Shown piece after piece: positions 1 to 10,649 of a stretch of 64,000 nucleotides of DNA. Where the stretch lies: the NCBI RefSeq assembly GCF_019649055.1, contig NW_026570352.1, forward strand, positions 62,001-126,000, read 5' to 3'. The translations under genes were made by a program, and so were the position numbers. The stretch comes from Paramacrobiotus metropolitanus (taxonomy: Eukaryota; Tardigrada; Eutardigrada; Parachela; Macrobiotidae). The notes under the pieces were generated by a model that was not told where the DNA came from, did not search any database, and worked only from the letters and a program-made list of their open reading frames with translations. Position 1 is the first letter of the stretch. Each line of letters starts with the position of its first letter.

Positions 1-1148
1 CGCCGGCTCTGCAATTATCAATCATTACGTTTTCCTTTATTTATTGTACGTATGTGCAAATTTCTGATAAATCATCGCCCGTTGACCTTCTCTTCAATTC
101 CAAGCACCGGAACGCAGAAGACCACCAAGAAACTGCCGTATATCAAAACCCCAATCAAATTAAAATATTCCGGCTCATGCGACAGGACGTTGGACGCAGC
201 CATATAGCCCAGCATCGTTGCGGCATCAGACACAAAAGCGAACAGAGAGATCCATTTAAAGGAGCCACTCATCTGCTCCGCAAACTTATATATGTGTTGG
301 CGAAATTCCACGAGATCTCTAATCTCATGAAAAGTATGCGGTTGAATGATATCGGCCGGCGCCGTAGCAGCTAGCTCTGTTAGTTTACACTCGTAAAACT
401 CAACGCTGATTTTCAGGATATAACCGTATCCCAGAAAGAGAATTTGCGACAGAATCGAAAACGTTATGGGAAGAAATCCACATAAAAGCCAGAATAAATA
501 GAACTTCCAGCGAACGATAATTAGCCCGAATCGGGCAAAAGTTCTGCTGGTCTCCAGCAACTGGTCGAACATGAAGCTGTCTAATGTGTAGTTGCGCGTC
601 CAGTTTTTCAGATCCCATACAAAATAAACAATCACGGTGCCGAATATGCCGCCGAGAAGTAATCGAATCCTTGTGATCGTTGTTGTGGTTTGGAAGCGTC
701 GATTACTGCCTGTCGTACGGAGAAGCTCTTCAGCCAACGAGCGCAAAAGGAGCATGGCATTCTGCTGCATGCAAAACGCCCATAGGGTCAATACCGCTCT
801 GGCCGGTCGCACAACGTCTTGGAAGTAGCCGAGGAGATCAGAAAGCTGCAATTCTCGATGACCGGCATTTTTTGCTGTTTCTAGAATCAATCGCAAAAAA
901 TAGACGGCAGTAATGAGCAGAGCTGCCAATATTAGCAAAATAAGCAATATGCGATGAAATGTCCGCGAGCACAACGAACTTTGCGATTTGTTCGTTGGTG
1001 AACAGATGCCAAGGATACCATGGAAATTATTGATTAACTTTAGAATATATTGGACAACATGGTCATTCGATAAAGTGACTGAATTTCTTGGTGCCATGTC
1101 GGTTACAAATAGCCGAAACATTTGACGTTGGTCGGCAATGGTTTTCAT
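1..1148 (-). CDS. Gustatory-receptor-like 7TM protein (GR-A), 3' end off window
   Basis: Multi-pass membrane chemoreceptor-like protein; ligand unknown. Exon 1 runs 1148 to 87 (354 codons) and ends in the family's conserved block VLGIEEK before a GT donor at 86-85. A 78-nt intron leads to the AG acceptor at 10-9, and exon 2 begins at 8 with the AGCCGGCG sequence typical of exon 2 in this family, then leaves the window. The ATG at 1148 was chosen because the M-x-T-I start aligns with GR-E (35535); an upstream in-frame ATG at 1226 and an internal one at 1097 (MAPRN, as in GR-D) are alternatives. Six hydrophobic stretches are visible in exon 1; the seventh should lie in the missing last exon. 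It groups with GR-D and GR-E. The reading frame is intact as far as seen. Confidence 0.6.
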
Positions 1149-1547
1149 AGTTCCAAAAAATTCTTCTGTTTGATAGTGATTTGTATAAAAAATCGCTTCA
1201 AAAAAAGCAGCACGCTTCCCAACCACACAGCACTCACAAACTCCAAGCCTCTTCGTATGTGAGCTTAGCTGTGAAAGCGAAGCAAGCTGTGGGAATCAGA
1301 TGAGTTGGCAGATGAATCTCTGTGGGATTACAACAACACAGGTTGGCAATAAGTTTTGTATAAACTACAGAGTACATGTGAACGTAAAGTACAAGTATAA
1401 AGGACTTATGTAAACGTAAACTTGCTGAACGACAAGTAAACCGTTGGGTAACCCATCACTTTAGACTTGGGAGCATCAGTTATGCTACTCTTTATTCTGC
1501 AGTTCATACAAGAACTGTCAATGTTAAGCTTTTTTTCTATGAAGTTT

Positions 1548-3742
1548 ACAAAGCTACGTACAAAAAAATTTGCTATCAAGGTCACGATAGCAATGAGCGC
1601 AAAATCTGCAAAAAAAGTGAAAAAATATTGCTAGTCCATAACCTTATTAGATTCAATTCAGCGGTTTGATAAGGCAGTTTTCTTGAAAATAACGCAAAAA
1701 ACGTTACTCCCGCAAAAAACGCCTGCGCCTTCTCGCAAAAAACGTAACTCGTTAATAAAAGTACGTTGGCTTATAATGCCGTAAAAAGCTGCACTTGCTC
1801 CAATGCCACGGCGTATGAAAGCAGTCAAAACACTAGAAACCTTTGAGCTTTGATTCAAATTCTTTGGCTTGAAATGGCTCCTAACCACAACCAAAAGAGA
1901 GTTTTGCAAAACGACAGCAAACCTTCCAAATGACGGCGTGATTCCAGCGTATCATTACACCAGCTGTGATTTCCATCCGGAAGGTTTTCCTCGCATCCCA
2001 CCATGCAGTTTAAATATTTTTCAGTGTTAGCCCACCGAAAACCCTAAACAAAAGGCTATGCACATTCGCGGTTGAACGTGAAAATTATCTGTTATGCTGG
2101 TGCAGTGTGTTTTCTGCCATGTTTCCATTATTCTACAATACCTCCTGGTTCTTCCCGGAACATATCAAATTGTTGAGAATCATAATAATTGTTGTGTTTA
2201 TTCGTCGGCTCTATAATAAACCACTGTAGCCACTGTATCTTTACACTGTAGCCACACAGGCAAAGTAATAATAAAATTTAATAGGTTAACTTGAGCTCGT
2301 CAGGAACACAACTCAACTGGCACCACACAGGTTGTCATGGCCATTACCTGACCAGTTGCCAAGCTAGCAAGGACAATAAAGGACACATCAAAGTATTACA
2401 GGTTCACGTGTATTCACAAAGTACTACATACTCTATAACCACAATGCGTCATTTGTTTTACTTTTACAACGGCTATATTTCACGTTGAAAAATCTATGGC
2501 GATAACATGGTTTATTCATCTGAGCGCCCTGGACAAACATTTAATGGTGAAACCGAAACAAATCTAGTTCACTAAGCCCCTGATCGTATATCCATAAAAA
2601 TTTGTTGCAAAAAACACCGTTGCTGCAAAAGTTAAATAGAATACTTTGTTTGAGCTTAATATGATACATCATACATCTAACAAAATCACCCTATTACCAT
2701 AGACAACTTCGACGACCGAGTACAAACTGCCCTAAATTGTGATAGCGCACTTCTGAGAGTTGCAACTATAACAAAACCTTGCCTGCTCTGTTAATCCCAA
2801 CACCGGGATGTAGAAGATCAGTAAAAGCAATATGTAAACTGCAGCAGAATAGAAGTTAAAAAAGTTCGGTTTTCCCGAAAGAATTTGGGAGACGCCTGCA
2901 TAAATCCCAGCATAGTGACCGCATCAACCCAGAACGCTAGTCCCGCAGTCTAATTAAATGTGCTTTCTAGCGCTTCCTTGAAAGAGTGTCCATTAACTCT
3001 GCAACTTCTAGAACTGTCTGCGCGGGCAAAACTTCGCGCGGTGGCATTTCACGAAGCCGTTGGAGACACATTTTTTATTACACAACCGTAAATAAAGAAC
3101 AGAATCAGCGGCAGCATAGAGAGAAATATGGGAAATACCCCAAACGCTCCCCGTGGCCGTGTACATAGTATTCCCATCGCGTAAAGGTGACACCTAACTA
3201 CCGAACATATCGCTGCATTCTGACGGCATGGACAAATTAAAGGTGCCACAAGTGGAATTCCCCGTTCACAGGCTGAAATCTCAGGTGAAATATGCATCAG
3301 CCGCAACAGAACCCAAGGAACCACAAGCAGATGCTGCGGCTTGTTATCCATGGGGCAAAAGCATCACGTTATTAGACGATGTGCAATAGTTCATCAGCGG
3401 CATGCCACATTAAGTCCTTTAAGAGACTGCTGCTGTGCGCAAAATGCCAGCAGAATAAATGCGGCTCGAGCCGACTGCAAAATATATTGCACCGTTTGCA
3501 CGTATGTAATTCAAGAAGTACAAGAGTTGCAGCTGGCGCAGCGAATGCGGCAATGCATCGCAGGAGATAGATCTCAGTGGTAACCAGAGCGCCCGCAATA
3601 AGGAACATGCAGCCAACGGTGAAATATCCTGAGATAAAGCCGGTTTGGCTCCGTGGTGGGCGCCTGGATGCCAAGAGTGAAGAGACCCATGAAGGCCGTC
3701 TGGGATCTTCGAAGTAGTATAAGCTGCTTTGTTGTGCAGCAT
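1548..3742 (-). pseudogene. Gustatory-receptor-like pseudogene (GR-C)
   Basis: Relic of a four-exon GR gene with all exons recognisable. Exon 1 lies at about 3742-2783; it starts like GR-F (x-NKAA) but is broken by several frameshifts, so fragments of the receptor appear in three frames. It ends in a GC splice donor at 2782-2781. Exon 2 (2210-2142, 69 nt) is intact and reads SRRINTTIIMILNNLICSGK plus three residues. Exon 3 lies at about 2030-1923; it still has the CEEN and GVMIRW blocks but out of frame. Exon 4 starts near 1606 with FALIAIVTLIANF after a one-base loss. It belongs with GR-B, GR-F and GR-H. A functional product is not possible. Confidence 0.6.
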
Positions 3743-4415
3743 CGTATACCTTTTATCATTGCCTGACGGTACAAATTAGTACAATGCTATGCAAGCCGTT
3801 AAAATACCCAAATAATGGTGAAATTCGGTACCAAAAAGGCCATGACTCATGAGTACAGACATAGTAATACTGGTAAGAAACGGGGTTTTATGTGAAAACT
3901 GCAACTGGGAAAGTGTTTAGTTAGGTAAAATCAAGAAATTTTCGCCACTTTGAACCTGACTGTTGAGGAGCTTTTTGTGCTGAATAGACGAAAAGTATCA
4001 GTTGTTTATTGTTTGCTGTACTGACCTCATCAGCTGCAATACTTCAGCACCTGCAAATCCCAATGGACAATTTTCAAATGATAATTCATTCGGTATTTAT
4101 TCAAGTACCTTTCAAAGTGAAGGTAGGTAACTCTCTACTAGATTGTAAGTATGTTCTTCAAATACAAATACAGTTTTACAAATACACTACAAATGTAGAT
4201 AAAGTATCCAGGGCGTTCTTTGATACCGCGCATTATTTGGAAAACTGTTTGTCACTGATTGTCCCCTCGGCGTAGACATGTTGAATTGATGATTAGTAAT
4301 TTATAGCAGACTTAGCCTATTAGGTATTAGTAAAACAAAAGCGGCAACATTGAAATCAACAATTAAAATTAACAATCATCAGTCAAAGACTCAAAGCTAT
4401 ATCTGGGTACTCTTT

Positions 4416-6734
4416 TCACACACGCGTATGTGCGATTTTAGGCGTATACGGCGCTATCTGATGAAGTTCTCTGGAGTTGTTTGGCAAAATTTGATTAGCT
4501 ATCAGGGTCACGGAGGCAATGAACGCGAAGATCTGCAAAACAACATGCTGAGAACTTCCCACAGTCATATCCATAAAATAAATAGATTTACAGACAGCAC
4601 TAAGTTATCTCGACAACCGAGTTGGCATTGCTACAGATACATCAATACCAGAAAAAGCGTACAATTCAATTGTAATCAGTTGTTTTGTCATTAAAAGCCT
4701 GATTTGCGTCAATGCATGGCACACGCCACCGAAAAACGTCTGCTTACAACCTTTAACCTAAGAAAATGTGTTGGGAAGGTACAGCTACGATCAGGCGTAG
4801 TGTTACCTTCAAAATGATGGCGCGATTCCAACGCATCATTGCAACATGCGGCCGTGATTTCCATCCGCAGGTTCTCCTCGCACATCATTAATCCGTGCAG
4901 CGATTTCTCAGGGTTTTCCCGCTGCAAAGCACAAAGCCCACACTCGGGCTCGCATTTACATGTAAGGCTGTGACTTTGAAAAGTACACGGTATATTGTAC
5001 TGCGAAATACGCTTACCTCCTTGATTCCCGAGGAACACACCATCCTGTTACGAATGGTTACTATGATCCTCTTTATTCTTTGACTCTGCAACCAAACATC
5101 ACTTGTTGCATAATCTCCCAGCGCTCTACTTCTACACTCAAAACGGTTCCTGGTTATCTTGCCGATGCAGGCCCTGGGAATTAATGTAAATACAGGAACA
5201 CAAACATTATTTTTTGCTCTTCGTACGATGGTATCAATTTCTACGATGAATGTTGATAACTATGAATATTAAATAAATTTTAATAAATGTATCGTATAAT
5301 ACTGTTACTGTTAATACTGTTATTACTGTATACGCTAACCGTTTTCGGTTTTAAGTGTTTAACTTTGCAGTTGTGTGGCGCCGCACTTTTCCGTGCACTT
5401 GTTTACACCGATAATATACGTATATCATATCTATATTTATTTTATTCATAAGCATGTCTATATACTGCGTACATGATACATATATATTACACATAAGTAA
5501 ATACTGTGTACACATATATACAAGAGTATAATATACTGTGTACATACGAGGGGATGACGGTAGCGCTTTTCAGCACTCCCTGAGTCCCTGTATTTGCTGC
5601 CGTCAGCCGGCTGGTGTGTTACGTTGTGGCTAAACATGGTGCTGATGTACCCGCCTGATTTAACCATATATATTGCCGTAACGTTTAGTTTTGCCCCTTA
5701 TAAATGTGTTGAGTACACGTGCAAGGAGCCAGGGCGGCGTTACACTTGGTAGGGTCTTGCCTGCTTTCCTAATCCCAACACCGGGATGCAAAAGATCACC
5801 AGCAGTAATCCGTAAATTACTGCGGCAAAGAAGTTAGTAATTCGATTCTTCCGAAAAAATGTTGGAGACGCCCATAAATCCCAGCATATTCACCGCATCT
5901 GCCCAGAACGCCAGTCCTGCAATCCATTTAAATGTTCGACCTAATGCTTCCACAAAAGTGTGAATGCGGTGACGGAAATCCATTTGCCGTCTGCGATGTG
6001 ATAATTGCGCCAGGTGTCCAGCTGCACAACCGCTGGAGACCATCTTCGTACAGATCACTACACAGCTTCATCAGACAACCGTAAACAAAGAAGAGTGCTA
6101 GCGGCAGCATTGAGAAAAATATGGGAAACAGTGCGCACGCATCCCATAGTACATAATACTTCCACCGCGTAATAGTCACTCCTAATTGGCGGAAGACAGT
6201 GCTGTCGCCTAATAGTATGGTTAGATTAAAAGCGCTGATAGTGGGACCTCCCGTCCACAGGGATAAACCCCAGGAAAAATATCCAATCATTAGAATTAAA
6301 AATCCCAGCATCCAAATGTAAATCTTGCGACTGGTTATGCTAGTGGCAAAGGCATCATGTTGTTGGATGACATCCAATATTTCCTTAGCGGCTTGAAAAA
6401 GTTCCTGTAGTGACTGTTTCTGTACAAAAAAAGCCAGCAGAATTAACGCGGCTCGAGCCGACTGCAGGACTTCCTGAATGTAATTAAAAAAGTTCAAGAG
6501 CCGTGCCTGAGGCTGATCAGAATACGCAGCCGTTGCAGCAATACATCGAAGCAGATAAAACCCGGTTATGGATAGAGCGCCCGTAATAAGCAGCAGCTGA
6601 AAACAACGCAATATCACTGTCCAGAAACGGCTTGGCTTGGTAACTGGCAACTGAATGCCGAGTAAACAATGAAGACCACATAAGATTTTCAAAATTGTGT
6701 TGGCGGCTCTGTTGCTCGTGGTTGACCCTTCCAT
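4416..6734 (-). pseudogene. Gustatory-receptor-like pseudogene (GR-B)
   Basis: Four-exon GR copy, recently disabled. Exon 1 (6734-5761) keeps its ATG and about 230 good codons, then shifts frame near 6010-6050 and again near 5830, where two bases are missing after the SNY block. It is 974 nt, not a multiple of three. The intron 1 donor is GC (5760-5759). Exon 2 (5085-5017, 69 nt) is intact: SQRIKRIIVTIRNRM and eight more residues. Exon 3 (4921-4807) is 115 nt instead of 111, a 4-nt insertion that throws the conserved MMRWN block out of frame. Exon 4 (4532-4416) encodes IFAFIASVTLIANQI. All introns other than the first have GT-AG ends. Closest in layout to GR-F. Confidence 0.65.
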
Positions 6735-7131
6735 TTTGTATGATGGCAGAATAACACACTATTTACTGCCAACAGGTAAATTACTAAGTTATAGTACCAG
6801 TATTTTATTTGCAGTAAAAGCATCAAAGCTGATTTATATTGTAAGTAATATACGAAAAGCGCGGCGGTTGTTTGGTTAAAACGTTTATCTGAAGGCAGTT
6901 AGTGCAGTGCGTTTTATTTGACACTGGCGTCGCTTCCACCTGGAGAAGCTGTTCGATCGAGGACGCATCACACAAAAAATGTATCGTTTTACTATCTCTG
7001 GGCAGTGGGCACCGAGCTTGTTCGTAGTAGTACAACCTCTAATCCCATTGGGCAATTGCTTAAAATACTCGTGCTCGGTTTCTGCAGTAACTCAATACTG
7101 TACGGAAGATCTCCAGTTTAACTTTGATTAC
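6735..7131. other. Intergenic, upstream of GR-B
   Basis: No gene seen. This is the 5' flank of the GR-B pseudogene and would hold its former promoter; I see no convincing TATA element or other signal. Confidence 0.4.
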
Positions 7132-7373
7132 TTATTTTAATCAGTACCGCTTTAGGGATCAATATATTAATCACTTCACTGAATTGACAGCCTCTGTGGC
7201 GGGCGGCTACATGAACAACCACGGCTGACTCAAATGAAGTCTATGCATTGCCATTCAGTCCTGCAGTCTATGCAGCTTATCAGTGATACAATCTATGCAG
7301 CAAGACCAGCACTGCATCTATGCAGTAAAAGTGATTAATATATTGATCCCTAAAGTGGTACTGATTAAAATAA
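7132..7373. mobile_element. Short inverted-repeat element (MITE-like)
   Basis: A 242-bp block with terminal inverted repeats of about 45 bp (7132-7176 and 7329-7373) that match at all but one position. The arms begin TTATTTTAATCAGTACC and end ATTAATCACTT. No coding capacity. The interior holds several copies of the octamer TCTATGCA. Size and structure fit a non-autonomous DNA transposon; I cannot fix the superfamily or the target duplication. Confidence 0.65.
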
Positions 7374-7810
7374 TGGACGAAGCGAAGTATACCAAAAGCG
7401 AAAACCATCAGATGTTTGTCACGTGAAATTAACCGTTTACCATCGACGGATGCAACACGAAACGATGAGCTACTGCAGCCAGTTAGTTAGCTTAAGAAAA
7501 GTTTACTAATTCAGACCCGAAAAACAAGGACAACGAAACAAAAGGAATTCTGAAAATTTCTGCAGAACCCATTAATGGACAACAACGCAAAGCCTGCAAA
7601 GAACACTAGATGCGTTATGTACTTTGAAGTTTGAACCTATACTCCGATTCTGCAAGAGCAAATACAGTATCTCGGCGTACAAGCTTCAACAAAATTACTC
7701 GTTATAAGAACATTAAAACACACATTCTTACACATTATAACAACCAGTGCAACAACGGAAACAGCTGTTATACCAAAACAGCTATTGCTCTGAGTCTATG
7801 GATAGCTCGG
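7374..7810. other. Intergenic between MITE and Ig gene
   Basis: No supported gene. It is the 3' flank of the minus-strand Ig gene; nothing else recognised. Confidence 0.4.
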
Positions 7811-9298
7811 CTACACTATATGTATATAGGCATCCTGAACAATCCACTCGTCAAAATGATCGTCGATCCGAAACCAGCATTCGTAGCGCCCCGCGTGCTC
7901 AGCGGTCACCCGTGCGATCTGCAGCGTGGAGTCGCACAGACAAGCGCCCTTTTGTTGTGGGCCAAACTCAAACTGTCCATTAAAACCGCTCCACGCCATA
8001 GCCTGACCGGCGAGGCCCTTAATGGACTTGGCATGCAGTAGATACCGCCCCGTGCGCCATATAACCCGGTTGGACACTTTCCCGGGCATCGCGCGAAACC
8101 GTAGGGGACACGTGAGCACCACCGGCTCACCGATTCGTACGGTGATGTTCTGCATCGGCGGATGGAAGACCTGATTGCGGGAGAGTTGCGGACTGAACCA
8201 GTAGCGTTGCGTCACCACCAGCTGGCGGCCGTTAGAATGCAGGCATTCGTAATGCCCGACGTGCTGGTGGGAGACGTTTAACAAGTAGATTCCAAACGCA
8301 CCGGTGATGGCGTCGTACGATGATGGAACTGTGACGGTCCTGGAGACGGTTGGCCCGGCGAGATCTTCATCACAGCTGCAGCAAACGTAGCGTTCCACCT
8401 GGGCTGACTTGGTGTATTTTCCCACAGTGGGTACCGGGCTTTCCACTCCGTCGATGCGGAATGCCGGCGGGATCTTCGTGTGGGACACCTATGTGAACAC
8501 TACGCATAATCGAAAGTCTGTACGTAATTCCGAAAAATCGCAGCGCTCTAAGCGTGAGATGTCGCAACTGTAATAAAGTCTACGACTTTAATTTAAAAAA
8601 AAATTGTCCCCACGTATATTCCCGCTCTTACAAGGACCAAAACAGGTATGCTTCGATTTAAGAATATTGCGCATATTGCACAATCTCTGCTGGAATGCAG
8701 TGCGGGAGATTTTTGTGCACTTGATATGTTACTGTTTGCACACGGTCTGCTGATTTCACATTTAAATTTGCGAACCGCGGACCGAGTAACATGTTTCCAC
8801 TGATTTCAGTCCTACATTCTGTGCACAGCAAATTTCAAAGTGTCTTTCTTGAAATCTGCAGGATTCACAGGAATATAGAGATAGAAATTTAAAACACCAA
8901 TCAGCCATACATACCTGTGAATTGTTGCTGAAGCCCTTGTTGCATGAAAGTATGACTATTCCGCCTTCCGGTGCTCGGAAAATCTCAATAGGCGGCGACA
9001 ATTCTGGACTGGGCATTTCCCCGGACGGATTGACACGACCGAGCCGGGGCAGACGAATGGTGCCGTTGACGCTACCTTCTTTTGCTTCGTCAAGTATCAC
9101 AAGAACTGCAGAAACTAAAAACACATTGAAGTAACCGTCTGTTATTGGTATTCTTGAAATAGTGCACTATTAAATTAAGTTTCAAATACTGTTAAGTTCC
9201 AAATTCTGAACAGGCTGAACAGGACATGTGCGACTGCCAGGGAAAAACCAGACCAAATGAAGCAGAAAGACTCCAGCAGCCACCATAACACGAGCCAT
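7811..9298 (-). CDS. Secreted protein with two immunoglobulin domains
   Basis: Three exons give a 325-residue protein: exon 1 9298-9190 (phase 1 end), exon 2 9105-8915, exon 3 8488-7811, all with GT-AG introns and consistent phases. The start ATG opens a hydrophobic signal peptide (about residues 1-22, MARVMVAAGVFLLHLVWFF). The first Ig domain has its first Cys in exon 2 (VILSC) and its second in exon 3 (VGHYECL). The second Ig domain lies wholly in exon 3, from VVLTCPLRF to HAGRYECW, the usual C...D/H-x-G-x-Y-x-C pattern. There is no transmembrane segment or GPI-type tail after the last domain, so it is probably a soluble extracellular protein. Binding partner unknown. The exon 1 donor (9189) is inferred from phase agreement and is the least certain boundary. 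Confidence 0.6.
8859..8896. repeat. 38-bp direct repeat, copy 1 (Ig gene intron 2)
   Basis: The block beginning CAGGATTCACAGGAATATAG is identical to 9312-9349. This copy lies in intron 2 of the Ig gene, close to the exon 2 donor. Confidence 0.8.
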
Positions 9299-9311
9299 AC
9301 TCGGGATATGA

Positions 9312-9349
9312 CAGGATTCACAGGAATATAGAGATAGAAATTTAAAACA
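9312..9349. repeat. 38-bp direct repeat, copy 2 (upstream of Ig gene ATG)
   Basis: Identical to 8859-8896. It lies 14 bp upstream of the Ig gene start codon, so it is probably in the 5' UTR or core promoter. Confidence 0.8.
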
Positions 9350-9615
9350 GTTAAAACTTGAAACGCAGGTTAGTGAGGTTACATAGGCATAAGTATGTAA
9401 CAAAAAACACCTTGAAAATATTTAAGCATGTAGCCCCAAAGTCCAAAGGCCAAAGCCAGTACTATGCAGTACTTCTAGCACCAAACCAAACCGGTCAGCC
9501 GCCCCTGCTGGTTGGTTTGCTGAAGGATGAGCACATAATATGTACTTTCGTTAGGTTAGTGCAGCTCTTCTACTGGATTTATAAAGTTTGAATTACGATT
9601 CTGATTACTATACGG

Positions 9616-9653
9616 TTTGATGGTATACGGTATTAAATGATTATACGGTATTA
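9616..9653. repeat. TATACGGTATTAA direct repeats, left flank
   Basis: Two copies of the 13-mer TATACGGTATTAA lie immediately left of the palindromic element; the same double motif recurs in the same orientation at its right flank (10433-10468). Confidence 0.7.
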
Positions 9654-10418
9654 AGGGAAATGGCCCGGTACATGGTGTCTAAAGTGGGATACATGCACTA
9701 AACTTTCGTTAAACTTTCGCTTTCGCGCACTCCGAATAACTTTTTTGTAATACTTCATGTCATTCTAAAGCTGAATGACTTGTGTACATTGTTCTGAAAG
9801 CCGTTTACATGCGCCACATCCGGGTGCCGAGATATGGCATACTAAAATGAGTGAAAAGTTTAAATGCATTATTGTGTACCGAAAATCTGGTTATTAGCCG
9901 ATCTTCCTGAAACTTTGCTGCAAAATCCACATGGCCTTGAAGTCAAAAGTGAACCAAGTTCAGGTTCATATCATTTTCCGAGAAAATGATATGAACCTGA
10001 ACTTGGTTCACTTTTCCCATAATTTTTTGGAAATGGAAAAAATTTTTTCCCATAATTTTAAAATGAATTTTAAAATTTTGGAATTCATTTTACAATCGGA
10101 AAAAGATGCTATGAATCTGAAAGTGGTTCACTTTCGACTTCATCGCTATGTGTCTTTTACTGCATAGTTTCAAGAAGGTCGGGTAATAACCAGACTTTTG
10201 GTACACAACCATGCATTTAAACTTTTCTCCCAATTTAGTACGGCATATCTCGGCAACCAGATATTGCGCGCGTAAACGGTTTTCAGAACAATGTATACAA
10301 ATTATTTAGCTTTAGAATGATATAAAGTATTACAAAAAAGTTATTGGGAGTGCGCGAACGCGAAAGTTTTAGTGTATGTATCCCATTTTTGACGTTATGT
10401 ACCTGACCATTTTCCTTA
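9651..10418. mobile_element. Large palindromic (foldback/MITE) element, full copy
   Basis: About 768 bp whose two halves are imperfect reverse complements. The left end reads GGAAATGGCCCGGTACATGG and the right end is its degenerate complement before CCTTAT. Landmarks repeat in inverse order: the GCGCACTCC block, GTAATACTT, ATTCTAAAGCTGAAT, and a block encoding no protein near ATGCATTTAAAC. The centre has a near-perfect inverted repeat with 33-bp arms around 9945-10015. A shorter, rearranged copy is split by the LTR element at 17762-17850 and 31152-31278. Ends may be TTAA-like (TTAAGGG left, CCTTA right), as for piggyBac-type targets, but this is weak. Confidence 0.65.
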
Positions 10419-10432
10419 TCGTTAGTATACGG

Positions 10433-10468
10433 TATACGGTATTAAGTCATTATACGGTATTAAATGGT
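10433..10468. repeat. TATACGGTATTAA direct repeats, right flank
   Basis: Matches the left-flank block at 9616-9653 in direct orientation, with the same spacing between the two 13-mers. Either the palindromic element jumped into a tandem array or the pair belongs to a larger unit. Confidence 0.65.
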
Positions 10469-10604
10469 TTGAATTCAGCGTGGACTAGAAATATCTCGGC
10501 TACGCTTGATACAAACCTTCAAAAATTGTTCACGAACCTCCTTCAAATATGATTTTCCAAAATTTCCGCAAACGTACAAGAGTACATATACACGTACATG
10601 TACT

Positions 10605-10645
10605 CTGTTAAGACCGTTCTTAAGACCGTTCTTAAGGCCGTTCTT
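10605..10645. repeat. Short tandem repeat, 13-bp unit
   Basis: Three units close to TTAAGACCGTTCT follow each other. No gene attached. Confidence 0.6.
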
Positions 10646-10649
10646 AAGG

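Noticed and set aside
1658-1909. 83-codon minus-strand frame as a separate gene
   Set aside because: It lies in an intron of the GR-C pseudogene between exon 3 and exon 4 and has no recognisable domain.
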